DNA from: Actinomadura oligospora ATCC 43269
GTDB lineage: Bacteria; Actinomycetota; Actinomycetes; Streptosporangiales; Streptosporangiaceae
Assembly: GCF_000518265.1 (NCBI RefSeq)
Contig: NZ_JADG01000008.1
Span: forward strand, 124,001 to 188,000
Direction: 5' to 3'
DNA length: 64,000 nucleotides
Below are positions 40,454 through 49,344 of the stretch, piece after piece (the first letter of the stretch is position 1; every line of letters starts with the position of its first letter). A model generated the notes under the pieces. The model was not told the DNA's origin. It did no database searches and saw only the letters and a list, made by a program, of their open reading frames with translations. The position numbers were made by a program, and so were the translations under genes.

Positions 40454-41221
40454 GTGCGGATGAACGGCACTCGGCAAGGGTCCGCGGCGGGCGGGCAGAG
40501 CATGCGGCCCGTGGTGGTGGCGGTGCTCACGGCGGTCTGTGGGTCGGTCCTGACCACGTTGCTGGCGAGCGGGGCGGGCGCGCCGCCGTTGGGGACGTTG
40601 CTCGCGACCATTCTGGGGGCGGCGATACCGCCGCTGATCGCCACCGCCGGGCCGTTCCACGCGCTCAGGCTCAGTGTGGCGGTGCTGGCGGCGGCCATCG
40701 GATTGGCCATCGCCTACAGCGGCTTTTCGATCACCTATGGGTTCTCCGGCGACAAGCCGAAGAACCTGCCGCTTCCGGGGGAGGCGAAGCAGAGCAGCGG
40801 CTCGTCCGGCAAGACGGGTGGGTCGGTGCTCACCGAGACCGACGCGCGGCCGGGTATCGAGGTGACGCCGGACAGCGTGGAGCTCACCTGTGCCGGTCGT
40901 GGCCGGGGCTGCCTGAAGACGGTCATCCTCAAGAGCACCGGTGGCGCGCCGCTGCGGATCGGGAACATCGCGTCCGAGAGCGAGGGCGTGCTGGTCGCCG
41001 CTGACGAGTGCGCGCACAAGGAATTCGTGCGGGGGACGAGCTGCACCCTGGCGGTGTGGCTGGTGGCCGATGGCCCGCCGACCCGCGTGGTGATCCACCA
41101 GAACCTTCCGGGCAAGCCCAGCTACGTGCAGGTCGCGCGTCCGCCAGGAGGGCCGTCTAGTTCGGGCCCCTCACCTGTCGACGGCCCAACGGTGTCCCCG
41201 TCGGATCCGACCGAGGGGTAG
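40454..41221 (+). CDS. Membrane-anchored hypothetical protein with ASH/Ig-like domain
   Basis: A 255-residue protein. Three TM-like segments (VVVAVLTAVCGSVLTTLLA; LGTLLATILGAAIPPLIAT; LSVAVLAAAIGLAIAYSGF) are followed by an extracytoplasmic domain with four Cys (SVELTCAGRGRGCLKTVILKSTGG, DECAHKEFVRGTSCTLAVWL) that resembles an ASPM/SPD-2/Hydin-like beta fold, and a Ser/Pro-rich tail. Start codon GTG 40454; ATG 40460 is an alternative. Function unknown. Confidence 0.65.
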   Translation: MRMNGTRQGSAAGGQSMRPVVVAVLTAVCGSVLTTLLASGAGAPPLGTLLATILGAAIPPLIATAGPFHALRLSVAVLAAAIGLAIAYSGFSITYGFSGDKPKNLPLPGEAKQSSGSSGKTGGSVLTETDARPGIEVTPDSVELTCAGRGRGCLKTVILKSTGGAPLRIGNIASESEGVLVAADECAHKEFVRGTSCTLAVWLVADGPPTRVVIHQNLPGKPSYVQVARPPGGPSSSGPSPVDGPTVSPSDPTEG

Positions 41222-41252
41222 ACGGCGCCGCCTTGCTCGTGGGCGGTGCCGT

Positions 41253-41269
41253 AACCGGCCGGGCCGGTT
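41253..41269. terminator. Candidate terminator
   Basis: AACCGGCC, G, GGCCGGTT: perfect 8-bp arms, 32 bp after the preceding stop, with a bulged extension of CCGT/ACGG outside. No T-tract. Confidence 0.6.
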
Positions 41270-41338
41270 GTACGGTGAACGTGTGACAGGTTGATCTTGC
41301 CTGGCCCGTGGCCGGGCGATTCCGCGAGGAGCGCGGCC

Positions 41339-41839
41339 ATGAGGACCGAGGGCAGGGGAGCGCCCGACGCGGGATCTCCCTGGGACGAGATCGTTCCGTC
41401 GTTGTGGATGGGCGGCCATTTCTACCGGGACGCGGCGGGGAGCCGGGTGCCGGTCGTCGTCGGTGGTGAGTTCGACCTGGTGGTCAGCCTCTACGCGCGT
41501 GAGGGACATGGCCCCGGCGGAGGGGTCGAGCATCGGCGCGTGGAGGTTCCGGACGGGCCGCTCGCGGCCGAGCAGATCGCGGCCGTCGCCGACGCCGCCG
41601 AGTCGGTGGCGCGATCGGTCGAGCGAGGTCGGCGGGTGTTGGTCCGCTGTCACTCGGGTTACAACCGGTCGGGTCTCGTCGTCGTCCACGCGCTCACGAT
41701 GCTCGGGTACGACACCGCTGACGCGATCTTCCTGGTCCGCTACCGGCGGTCGAAGTGGGCCCTGAACAACTCCCTGTTCGTGGACTACCTGAACACGGGG
41801 CTTGACGTGGCGCGCCTGCTGACCGGGTTGGAAGCCTGA
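41339..41839 (+). CDS. Dual-specificity protein phosphatase-like protein
   Basis: A 166-residue cysteine phosphatase. The P-loop VLVRCHSGYNRSG (Cx5R) is intact, and an Asp upstream (VEVPDGPL) could be the general acid. WDEIVPSLWMGGHFYRD is the usual N-terminal substrate-side segment. It would remove phosphate from Tyr or Ser/Thr on a protein, or from a small molecule. GAGGAG precedes ATG 41339. Could oppose the Hanks kinases of the genome, but there is no proof. Confidence 0.88.
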   Translation: MRTEGRGAPDAGSPWDEIVPSLWMGGHFYRDAAGSRVPVVVGGEFDLVVSLYAREGHGPGGGVEHRRVEVPDGPLAAEQIAAVADAAESVARSVERGRRVLVRCHSGYNRSGLVVVHALTMLGYDTADAIFLVRYRRSKWALNNSLFVDYLNTGLDVARLLTGLEA

Positions 41840-41846
41840 CCCGGCG

Positions 41847-42995
41847 TCAGCGGCAGAGGGCCTGGTCGATGACTGTTTCGGCGTGCTTCATGGTGGGGGT
41901 GCCCGGCTGGGTGGTCACGGCGATGTTGGCCGCGCGGAGCGTCTTGGTGACGCCGCCTCGGGTCTCGTAGCCGGTGGTGCTGCCGCCGTGGCCCCAGTAG
42001 ACGCCGCCGCAGGACAGCGGTGTGCTGACCAGGCCGAGGCCGTAGCGGGAGCCTTCGGCGAAGGGGGCGCCGGCGGGGACGGTGTGCCGCATCTGGGCCA
42101 GTTGGGCCGGACGGAGCAGGCGTCCGGCCAGGAGCGCCGTGAAGAAGCGGTTGAGGTCGGAGTTGGTGGAGACCATCTGGCCCGCTGCCCAGCCCCACGA
42201 GGGGTCCAGGTTGGTGACGTCGGTGTAGGGGACGTCCGGGGAGGCGCGGTCGTAGCCCTTGGCGTGGGCCTCGCGGATGGTCAGCTCGTGGGCGGCGGGG
42301 AAATAGGTGTGGCGCAGTCCGATGCGGTCGATGACGCGTCGGGTGATCTCGTCCGCGATGGGGTGGCCGGTGACCTTCTCGATGATCAGACCGGCCAGGA
42401 CGTAGTTGGTGTTGCTGTACTTCCAGCCGGTGCCGGGGGCGAAGTCGGCCTTGTGCTGGAGCGCGAGGCCGAGGAGGTCGCGGGGCGCGTAGTACCGGAC
42501 GTCGTCGCTGAGGTAGTAGACGTAGTTGGGCAGGCCGCTGGTGTGCTGGAGGAGCTGCCGGACGGTGATGACACGTCCGTCGATTCCGTCGCCGCGGACG
42601 ACTCCCGGGAGGTAGGTGTCGACCGGGGCGTCCAGGCGGATCTTTCGCTCACCGGCCAGTTGCAGCATGACCACGGCGGTGAACGTCTTGGTGTTGCTGC
42701 CGATGCGGACCTGGCCGTCCACAGGCACCGGTGAGCCGGTGGACAGATCGCCGACTCCTGCGGTGTAGGTGTCGGAGCGGCCGTCACCATCCTGGACGGT
42801 CGCCAGCGCGGCCGGGACGCCGTCGGTTCGTACCAGGTCGTCCAGGCCCTGCTGGATGGTGTGCGGCCTGGTCGCGGCGGTCGCGGGTGAGGCCAGGACG
42901 CCGAGCGTGATGGCGCTGACGGCGACCGCGGCCGCCGCTCTCGCTCGTCGGCTGCTCTTACGCTCGGACGAACGGTGCCCTGGTTGCTTGCGCAC
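41847..42995 (-). CDS. Secreted serine hydrolase (class C beta-lactamase / DD-peptidase-like)
   Basis: A 382-residue SxxK hydrolase. Signal peptide (AVAVSAITLGVLASPATA) then Ser100-x-x-Lys103 in GSNTKTF, the YxN motif in WKYSNTNY, and HGG (HGGSTTG) in place of KTG. This matches D-alanyl-D-alanine carboxypeptidase/esterase relatives of class C beta-lactamases. Starts at GTG 42995 behind GGGGGC. Expected outside the cell, acting on peptidoglycan or esters. Confidence 0.93.
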   Translation of the reverse strand: MRKQPGHRSSERKSSRRARAAAAVAVSAITLGVLASPATAATRPHTIQQGLDDLVRTDGVPAALATVQDGDGRSDTYTAGVGDLSTGSPVPVDGQVRIGSNTKTFTAVVMLQLAGERKIRLDAPVDTYLPGVVRGDGIDGRVITVRQLLQHTSGLPNYVYYLSDDVRYYAPRDLLGLALQHKADFAPGTGWKYSNTNYVLAGLIIEKVTGHPIADEITRRVIDRIGLRHTYFPAAHELTIREAHAKGYDRASPDVPYTDVTNLDPSWGWAAGQMVSTNSDLNRFFTALLAGRLLRPAQLAQMRHTVPAGAPFAEGSRYGLGLVSTPLSCGGVYWGHGGSTTGYETRGGVTKTLRAANIAVTTQPGTPTMKHAETVIDQALCR

Positions 42996-43154
42996 GTATT
43001 GCCCCCATAGATGTGATGGTGCCTGGGGGCAACACTTCCGGCTTCCGGTGGACGGGAGAAGCCTGCTAGCCGTCCGGTCCCAGGTGGGGTTAGCCGGAGG
43101 TGGGCCATGTGGCGGCTGCGTGGCTAGGATCCCGGAATGTCCGGTGGGAATGGC

Positions 43155-43778
43155 CTAGAGGAGGTCGTTTTGTCGCTGGGGTTGGTTGAGATTCTGATTC
43201 TGCTGTTGGGGCTCGGGCTCGGGGTGATGTTCGTCGTCGTGCTGGTCGTGGTGCTGGTGATGGCTGGTCGGCGGCGCTGAGGGGATGCGGTGGCGGGCGT
43301 CCGGCCAGAGGCGGAGGTCGGGGTCGTCGTTCTCGTACCAGCCTTCGCCGGTCAGCCAGTTGTGGAGCCAGGTGGCGAGGGAGCCGGTGTCCTGGAACCA
43401 GGCGTGGGCCCGGTCGTCGGTGACGGCGTTGGGTTCGTAGAGGAGGACGGGGGCTTCGGGGGCGGTGCAGTCGATGGCGGCGTACATGGCGCAGCCCCAC
43501 TCGAGGATGGGGAGGACGCCGGTGGGCCAGTCGCCCTCGGCGTGCTGGGCCTGGTAGGCGTCGACGGCGGTGGGCGGCTTCGGGCCGATGAGGGGCATGA
43601 GCTGGTAGTCCGGGCCGAAACCGCCGTTGCCGACGTCCTGGTAGAGGCGTGCCAGGAGTGGGGGCAGGGGGAAGCCCAGGGCGGCTTCGGCTTCCTTGAT
43701 CTGGGCGGCGGTGGCGCAGGGGAGGTCGCCGCCGGCTCGGCGCGCGACGCGTTCCAGAAGGTCGTCGTGGTCGGTCAC
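43155..43778 (-). CDS. SMI1/KNR4 (SUKH) family protein with Gln/His tail
   Basis: A 207-residue SUKH protein: TAAQIKEAEAALGFPLPPLLARLYQDVGNGGFGPDY (about residues 23-58) is diagnostic. SUKH proteins often serve as immunity proteins against polymorphic toxins. The last 35 residues are low-complexity His, Asp, Gln and Asn. GTG 43778 chosen; the open frame continues upstream without coding character. No toxin gene is adjacent, so an orphan role is possible. Confidence 0.85.
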   Translation of the reverse strand: MTDHDDLLERVARRAGGDLPCATAAQIKEAEAALGFPLPPLLARLYQDVGNGGFGPDYQLMPLIGPKPPTAVDAYQAQHAEGDWPTGVLPILEWGCAMYAAIDCTAPEAPVLLYEPNAVTDDRAHAWFQDTGSLATWLHNWLTGEGWYENDDPDLRLWPDARHRIPSAPPTSHHQHHDQHDDEHHPEPEPQQQNQNLNQPQRQNDLL

Positions 43779-43880
43779 GGGGGGATCGTGGCAGGCGGGT
43801 CCGACAGGACGGCGGACGGTTTGACCGGGGCTTGGGTTCGCTTGGTTTCTTGATCGGGAAGCACGTCCGCAGAGCGTTCC

Positions 43881-44792
43881 ATGTGGCGGGGGGACACCTT
43901 GCGTGGGCTTGTGCGGACGGTTCGGACGGCTTGTGGGTGTGCGGTTCTCGCCGTGCTCGGGGCGGGGCTGGACGTGGCCGCCGCCGAGAGCGCGGCGCGG
44001 TGTGACGGCGTCGCCTATGTGGTGGCCGAGATGCGCGTCGCCGGGGCGCGGCAAACGCGGCGAACGCGGGGGGACGGGCGGCGTGTCCTCGGACGGATGG
44101 ACATGGTGACCGGCGTGGTCAGGCCGATCGTCCCCAAGCCCGGTCTCGACGCGCTCGGTTACGACGTCGGACGCGGGGTGTTGTACGGGGTCGAGAACGA
44201 TCCCGACGCGCCCAGCGTCCTCACGATCGATCCGAAGGACGGGAGCGCCGAAGAGTCCGTGGAGCTGCCCCAGGACGTGTACACCGCCGGGGCCGTCGCC
44301 CCGGACGGGCTCTTCTACGTGCGCGGACGCAGCACGGTCCAGGTCGTGGACGTCCGGGACAAGGGGCGTGTCGTGCGGTCGTTCGACGTGGGACGGGAGG
44401 TGAGGCTGGACGACTTCGCGGTGCGCCCGAAGGACGGGCAGATCTTCGGTGTGGACAACGCGCGCGGCGACCTCGTCCGGATCGATCCGCGCAGCGGGCG
44501 CGTCAAGCGGTTCGGACGGCTCGGGGTGGGGCGCGTGACGGCGGCGTTCTTCGACCGGGGCGGGATGTTCCGCGTCGTGGGCAGGCGCATGGCCAGCGTG
44601 GACGTCGGCGGGCTGCGCTCGGGCGCGCGGAAGGTGGACGTCCGGCTGGTCGGGGTGCATCCGGTGCGTCCGCCGAGGCTGCTGGACGGCGCCGGGTGCC
44701 TGAAGGCGGTGCCCAGACCCGTGAACGACGTGCCCGCCCCGAAGGTCGCCCCCGCCCCGAAGAGCGCTTCGGCAGCGGCGAAAAGGGCGTGA
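43881..44792 (+). CDS. Secreted beta-propeller-like protein (DUF6923-type)
   Basis: A 303-residue exported protein. Signal region ACGCAVLAVLGAGLDVAAAES, then five or six sheet repeats with DxxxG turns: LGYDVGRGVLYGVENDP, VAPDGLFYVRG, FAVRPKDGQIFGVDNARGDLVRIDPRSGRV. These fit an NHL-like propeller. The Pro/Ala/Lys-rich tail could sit in the wall. The macro-domain gene starts three bases after the stop, suggesting co-transcription. Confidence 0.7.
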   Translation: MWRGDTLRGLVRTVRTACGCAVLAVLGAGLDVAAAESAARCDGVAYVVAEMRVAGARQTRRTRGDGRRVLGRMDMVTGVVRPIVPKPGLDALGYDVGRGVLYGVENDPDAPSVLTIDPKDGSAEESVELPQDVYTAGAVAPDGLFYVRGRSTVQVVDVRDKGRVVRSFDVGREVRLDDFAVRPKDGQIFGVDNARGDLVRIDPRSGRVKRFGRLGVGRVTAAFFDRGGMFRVVGRRMASVDVGGLRSGARKVDVRLVGVHPVRPPRLLDGAGCLKAVPRPVNDVPAPKVAPAPKSASAAAKRA

Positions 44793-44795
44793 GGA

Positions 44796-45302
44796 ATGTC
44801 GGTGCTGTTGCTTATCGTCCTGTTCGTGGGTGAGATCCGATACGTACGGGGGGACGCGACGTCCCCGCAGGCCAAGGGCGTGAAGGTGATCGCGCACGTC
44901 TGCAACGACCTCGGCGGCTGGGGGAAGGGGTTCGTGCTCGCGGTGTCCCGGCGCTGGGACGCGCCCGAACGCGCCTACCGCGAGTGGCACCGGAAGCGCG
45001 CGACCAACGACTTCGGGCTCGGCGCGGTGCAGTTCGTCCAGGTCGAGCCGTATGTGCACATCGCGAACATGGTCGCGCAGCGGGGCATCAAGCGCGGGAG
45101 CAAAGGCGTCCCGATCCGGTATGACGCGCTGGGCGAGTGCCTGCAGCGGGTCGGTCGGCGGGCCCTGGAGTTGGACGCGTCGGTTCATATGCCGCGTATC
45201 GGGTGCGGGCTGGCGGGTGGGCGGTGGTCGGAGGTCGAGCCGCTCGTGGAGCGCCACCTGGTCGGCCCGGGTGTTCCGGTGACCGTCTACGACGTCGGCT
45301 GA
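44796..45302 (+). CDS. Macro-domain protein with N-terminal hydrophobic stretch
   Basis: A 168-residue macro-domain protein (ADP-ribose-binding fold): IRYVRGDATSPQAKGVKVIAHVCNDLGGWGKGFVLAVSRRW. It is predicted to bind or hydrolyse ADP-ribose or related nucleotides. The open frame begins with a hydrophobic MSVLLLIVLFVGE, unusual for this cytoplasmic family; a GTG at 44824 would give the usual start. Its last 16 bp overlap the convergent histidine kinase gene. Close to the propeller gene, an unusual pairing. Confidence 0.8.
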   Translation: MSVLLLIVLFVGEIRYVRGDATSPQAKGVKVIAHVCNDLGGWGKGFVLAVSRRWDAPERAYREWHRKRATNDFGLGAVQFVQVEPYVHIANMVAQRGIKRGSKGVPIRYDALGECLQRVGRRALELDASVHMPRIGCGLAGGRWSEVEPLVERHLVGPGVPVTVYDVG

Positions 45303-46684
45303 CCTGCGGGAAGGGTCACGCGGACGGTCGTGCCCGAGCCCGGGGCGGAGAAGAGTTCGGCGCGTCCGCCGTGGCCGGCGGCGATCGCGGCGACGATGGG
45401 GAGGCCCAGGCCCGCGCCGGACGTGCCGCCGCTGTGGAAGCGTTCGAAGGCGCGGGCGGCGTCCTCCGGTGACATGCCGGGGCCCTCGTCCGCGACCTCC
45501 AGCACGATCTCGCCGTTCTGCGCCTGCGTGACCCGGACGGTCGCCGCCGTGCCGGACGGGGTGTGGACGCGCACGTTGGCCAGCAGGTTCGCGAACACCT
45601 GCCGGACGCGGCCCTCGTCCACGGTCGCGACGAGGCCGGACGGCGCGGTCAGCCGCACCGGACGGTCCGGATCGGCGGCCTGCGCGTCGGCGACGGCGTC
45701 GCGGGCCAGCGCGGAGAGGTCCACCGGGACGGGCTCGAGCGACGCCCCGCGGTCCAGCCGGGCGAGTTCCAGCAGGTCACCGACCAGATCACTCATCCGG
45801 CGGGCCTCCTCCTCGATGCGCCGCATCGCGTCGGGCAGCCGGTCCGGGCCGAGCGCGCCCTGCCGGTACAGCTCGGCGTAGCCCTGGATCGTGGTCAGCG
45901 GGGTGCGCAGCTCGTGCGACGCGTCCGCGGCGAACTCGCGGACCCGCGCCTCGGACCGGGCGCGCGCCGCGAACGCCTGCTCGATCCGGCCGAGCATCAC
46001 GTTGATCGCCCCGGCGAGCCGTCCGGTCTCGGTGCGGGGGTCGGCGCCGGGCATCCGCTCGTCCAGGGTGCCGCCGCGCGTGATGACCTGCGCGGTCGTC
46101 GCCATCTGGTGCAGCGGGCGCAGGCCGCGCCGGATCAGCCAGCGGCCGACGAGCGCGAGCACCACCAGGAGCAGGACGGTCGTCGCCAGCTCGGTGACGA
46201 CCAGGCCGAGCGTCGCCGCGCGGATCTCCGCCAGCGGCGCGGCGACCACCACGACGTCGCTTCCGCGGGACGGGCGGGGCGGGAGGCTCACGACGTCGGT
46301 CCGCGGCGGACGGATCCGGGCGACGGCCCGCATTCCGGGCAGCGAGAACGGCCTGCGGTCGGCGGCGCGCCGGGCCAGCTCGTCCGGGCCGAGCCGCTGG
46401 AGCTCGTCCTCGGCCGCGCCCGGGTCGGGGTCGTCACCGCTGAGCACCTTCATCCGCCCGGACGGCGCGACGCTGATCACCACGAACCGGGCGGGGGCCA
46501 TGCCGTCGTCCGGCAGGCCCGGCTTGAGCCGGGTGACCGCCCGGTCACGTGTGGCGGCGAGCTGACCGTCCACGCGGTGCATCAGGTAGTCGCGCAGGAC
46601 GAGCGCGCTGACCAGGCCCATCACGAGCAGGCCCGCGCAGGTGACCGCGAGCAGTCCGGTCAGCAGCCGCGCGTTCAGGCTCAT
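45287..46684 (-). CDS. Sensor histidine kinase with HAMP domain
   Basis: A 465-residue membrane sensor kinase. TM1 (LLAVTCAGLLVMGLVSALVL), a periplasmic sensor of about 130 residues, TM2 (160-180), HAMP, dimerisation domain with phospho-His257 in DASHELRTPLT, N box FANLLANVRVH, G boxes DEGPGM and GLGLPIV. Most like MprB/TcrY. It is in an operon with the response regulator upstream and a secreted DUF5666-like protein, which might be target or sensor partner. Confidence 0.95.
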   Translation of the reverse strand: MSLNARLLTGLLAVTCAGLLVMGLVSALVLRDYLMHRVDGQLAATRDRAVTRLKPGLPDDGMAPARFVVISVAPSGRMKVLSGDDPDPGAAEDELQRLGPDELARRAADRRPFSLPGMRAVARIRPPRTDVVSLPPRPSRGSDVVVVAAPLAEIRAATLGLVVTELATTVLLLVVLALVGRWLIRRGLRPLHQMATTAQVITRGGTLDERMPGADPRTETGRLAGAINVMLGRIEQAFAARARSEARVREFAADASHELRTPLTTIQGYAELYRQGALGPDRLPDAMRRIEEEARRMSDLVGDLLELARLDRGASLEPVPVDLSALARDAVADAQAADPDRPVRLTAPSGLVATVDEGRVRQVFANLLANVRVHTPSGTAATVRVTQAQNGEIVLEVADEGPGMSPEDAARAFERFHSGGTSGAGLGLPIVAAIAAGHGGRAELFSAPGSGTTVRVTLPAGQPTS

Positions 46685-46718
46685 CCGAACACCGGGATCA
46701 CGTGTTGTGCCACGCGCC

Positions 46719-47402
46719 TCATGCGCGGAGGGTGTAGCCGACGCCGCGGCGGGTGTGGATCAGCGGCGGGCCGAGCGGGTCGAGCTTGCGGCGGAGGTAG
46801 CTGATGTAGGTCTCGACGACCTGCGGATTGCCGTCCCAGCCCCAGACCGACTCGAGCAGCTGGGCGCGGGACAGGACGCGGCCCTCGTTGCGCATCAGGC
46901 ACGCGAGCAGCCGGAACTCGGTCGGGGACAGGTCGATGTCGGCGCCCGCGCGGCGGACCGTCCAGCGGGACTCCGACAGTTCGAGGTCGGCGACGCGCAT
47001 CAGGTCGTCCTCGGCGGGCGCGGCGGCCGGGGTCGTGCGGCGGAGCACCGCGCGGACCCGCGCCACCAGCGCGTCGATCGAGAACGGCTTGGTCACATAG
47101 TCGTCACCGCCGAGCGTGAGCCCTGTGACCGTGTCGGACGGGGTGTCGCGGGCCGTCAGGAAGATGATCGGCACCATGTCGCCGGACGCGCGCAACCGCC
47201 GGCACACCTCGAACCCGTCCAGGTCGGGGAGCAGGACGTCGAGGAGGACGAGGTCCGGGCGCTCGGCGCGGGCGGAGCGCAGGGCGCCCTCGCCGTCGTC
47301 CGCCGTCGTCACCGCGAAGCCGTGGAAGGTCAGCGCGGTGTCGATCAGGTCCCGGATGTTCGCCTCGTCGTCGACGACGAGCACCCGCCGCTCCTCGTTC
47401 AT
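46719..47402 (-). CDS. OmpR-family response regulator
   Basis: A 227-residue regulator. Receiver with acidic pocket VVDDE (9-13), phospho-Asp55 (LVLLDVLLPDLDG), Thr and Lys (FLTAR, KPFS); wHTH ends ETYISYLRRKLD with TRRGVGYTLR. It controls genes after phosphorylation by the downstream histidine kinase; 34 bp separate the two genes. Confidence 0.96.
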   Translation of the reverse strand: MNEERRVLVVDDEANIRDLIDTALTFHGFAVTTADDGEGALRSARAERPDLVLLDVLLPDLDGFEVCRRLRASGDMVPIIFLTARDTPSDTVTGLTLGGDDYVTKPFSIDALVARVRAVLRRTTPAAAPAEDDLMRVADLELSESRWTVRRAGADIDLSPTEFRLLACLMRNEGRVLSRAQLLESVWGWDGNPQVVETYISYLRRKLDPLGPPLIHTRRGVGYTLRA

Positions 47403-47588
47403 CGGCCCCCGCAGGTCACGCGCCGTTCTCGTTCCCCGGCTCCCGCGCGTCCGCCGCCGTTCCGGTTCACCGGCCTCCGCACGCCAGCCGCAGCGTCCTC
47501 AACGACCGTACTGCGGGCCGTCCGTACCGCGCGCCGCCCCCTCCGGGAAGGGGACGGCGGCGGGACGGGAACCGGCGGCCGCGCCGGT

Positions 47589-48101
47589 TCAGCCGGCCTT
47601 CTTCTGCGGGTCGCGGACGGCCTTGGCGGTGCGGGTCTCGCCGCTGCGGTCGCCGAACACGACGACCTCGTCGCCGTTCGCGACGGCGTTCAGGGTGGAC
47701 TTGGCGCGGGCCTTCACGACGCGGGTCTTGGCGTCGACCGTCCATGTCCAGGTCACGCCGTCCGCGCTCTTCACGGTCAGTGTCGTGCCGGTCTTGGCGG
47801 TGACCTGGCCGCGCTGCCAGCCGACGACCTTGAACGTGTTGTCCTTGGCCTTGACGGTCGCCTCGCCGTGGACGCCGCGCATCCCGCCACCGAAACCGGC
47901 GCGGTGGCCGTGCATGCCGTCCTTGCCGCCGTTGCGCCACCTGCCGTCGTGGCCCTTCCCGTCGTGTCCCTTGCCGGGCGCGGACGGATGGGCGGACGGC
48001 GACGGGCTCGCCGCGAACGCGGGGACGGCGGTGTACAGCCCAACACCGAGCAAACCGGCGGCGGCGACACCGGCCGCCATCGTCTTCTTGTTGGCTCTCA
48101 T
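47589..48101 (-). CDS. Exported DUF5666-like protein with His-rich linker
   Basis: A 170-residue exported protein. Signal peptide (TMAAGVAAAGLLGVGLYTAVPAFA), a Gly/His/Lys/Asp-rich linker (KGHDGKGHDGRWRNGGKDGMHGH), then a small beta domain (GQVTAKTGTTLTVKSADGVTWTWTVDAKTRVV) of the DUF5666 type. Encoded upstream of the two-component system on the same strand; such proteins are common partners of MprAB-like systems. The His-rich linker could bind metal ions. Confidence 0.78.
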   Translation of the reverse strand: MRANKKTMAAGVAAAGLLGVGLYTAVPAFAASPSPSAHPSAPGKGHDGKGHDGRWRNGGKDGMHGHRAGFGGGMRGVHGEATVKAKDNTFKVVGWQRGQVTAKTGTTLTVKSADGVTWTWTVDAKTRVVKARAKSTLNAVANGDEVVVFGDRSGETRTAKAVRDPQKKAG

Positions 48102-48292
48102 GACCGACAGCCAACCGGAATCGCCTGGGAGTTCGGCCCTGAGCTACCTGAGAGAAAGCTGAGAATGCCCGGAAAGGTGTCCAAGCCTGGCCCTGGAAGC
48201 CCTGGCGGGGCCGCCCCGGAACCGTCCTGACCTGCCGGGTTATTCTCAGGACGGGACGAACCGCGACGGGCGGACCCGCGAGGAGGATGGCT

Positions 48293-49297
48293 GTGGACGC
48301 GTTCATCGCCGGAATGCCGAAGTGCGAACTCCACCTGCACATCGAGGGCACCCTCGAACCCGAGCTGAAGATGATGCTCGCCGAGCGCAACCGCGTGCGG
48401 ATGCCGTACCGGACGGTCGAGGAGGCGCGCAACGCCTACCGGTTCGACAGCCTCACGTCCTTCCTGGTCGGCTACTACGAGAGCATGAACGTCCTGCTGA
48501 CCGAGCCGGACTTCTACGACCTCGCCACCGCCTACCTCACCAAGGCCGCGTCCCAGAACGTCCGGTATGTGGAGATCTTCTTCGACCCGCAGGCGCACAC
48601 CTCGCGCGGCGTGCCGTTCGACCTGGTGATCCGCGGGCTGCGCCGGGCGATCCTGGACGCGGAGCGGCTGCTGGGCATCCGCGCCCAGCTCATCATGTGC
48701 TTCCTGCGCGACTTCTCCGCCGGGTTCGCGATGGCGACGCTCATGGAGTCGCTGCCGTACCGCGAGTGGATCGTCGGCGTCGGCCTTGACTCGGACGAAC
48801 GCGACAATCCGCCCGCGAAATTCGCGAAGGTCTTCGCGCGGGCGCGCGAGGAGGGCTACCTCATCACCGCGCACTGCGACATCGACCAGCCCAACACGCA
48901 CGAGCACATCCGGCAGTGCCTGGAGGTGATCGGCGTCGACCGCATCGACCACGGCTCCAACGCCATCGAGGACGAGGCGCTCACAGCGGAGATCGCGCGG
49001 CGCGGGCTCGGGTTCACCGTCTGCCCGGTGTCCAACGGCTTCGTGACGTCCGACATGAAGGCCGCCGAGATCCGCCGGATGCTCGACCTCGGGCTGAAGG
49101 TCACCATCAACTCCGACGACCCGGCGTACTTCCTCGCCTACGTGTCCGAGAACCTCCAGGCCGTCCAGGAGAAGCTGGGCCTGAGCCGCGACGAGCTGCT
49201 GCAGTTCCAGCGGAACGCCTTCGAGATCGCCTGGCTGCCCCGCGCCACCAAGGACGCCTACCTCGCCGAACTCGACGCCTACGCCACCTCAAACTGA
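48293..49297 (+). CDS. Adenosine/adenine deaminase family enzyme
   Basis: A 334-residue metal-dependent deaminase of the ADA family. Zinc ligands: HLH in KCELHLHIEGTLEPE, His in ITAHCDID, the catalytic His and Asp in RIDHGSNA and NSDDPAYF. It deaminates adenosine or adenine in purine salvage; the substrate cannot be fixed by eye. The GCGAGGAGG site fits GTG 48293 better than ATG 48287, which it directly abuts. Confidence 0.92.
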   Translation: MDAFIAGMPKCELHLHIEGTLEPELKMMLAERNRVRMPYRTVEEARNAYRFDSLTSFLVGYYESMNVLLTEPDFYDLATAYLTKAASQNVRYVEIFFDPQAHTSRGVPFDLVIRGLRRAILDAERLLGIRAQLIMCFLRDFSAGFAMATLMESLPYREWIVGVGLDSDERDNPPAKFAKVFARAREEGYLITAHCDIDQPNTHEHIRQCLEVIGVDRIDHGSNAIEDEALTAEIARRGLGFTVCPVSNGFVTSDMKAAEIRRMLDLGLKVTINSDDPAYFLAYVSENLQAVQEKLGLSRDELLQFQRNAFEIAWLPRATKDAYLAELDAYATSN

Positions 49298-49305
49298 CCT
49301 CCGCA

Positions 49306-49332
49306 CCGATCGGGAGGGGTGCTCCCGATCGG
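49306..49332. terminator. Bidirectional terminator between deaminase and recQ
   Basis: CCGATCGGGAG and CTCCCGATCGG, perfect 11-bp arms around GGGTG, lie in the gap between two convergent genes. Confidence 0.85.
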
Positions 49333-49344
49333 GTCAGGGGGTGG

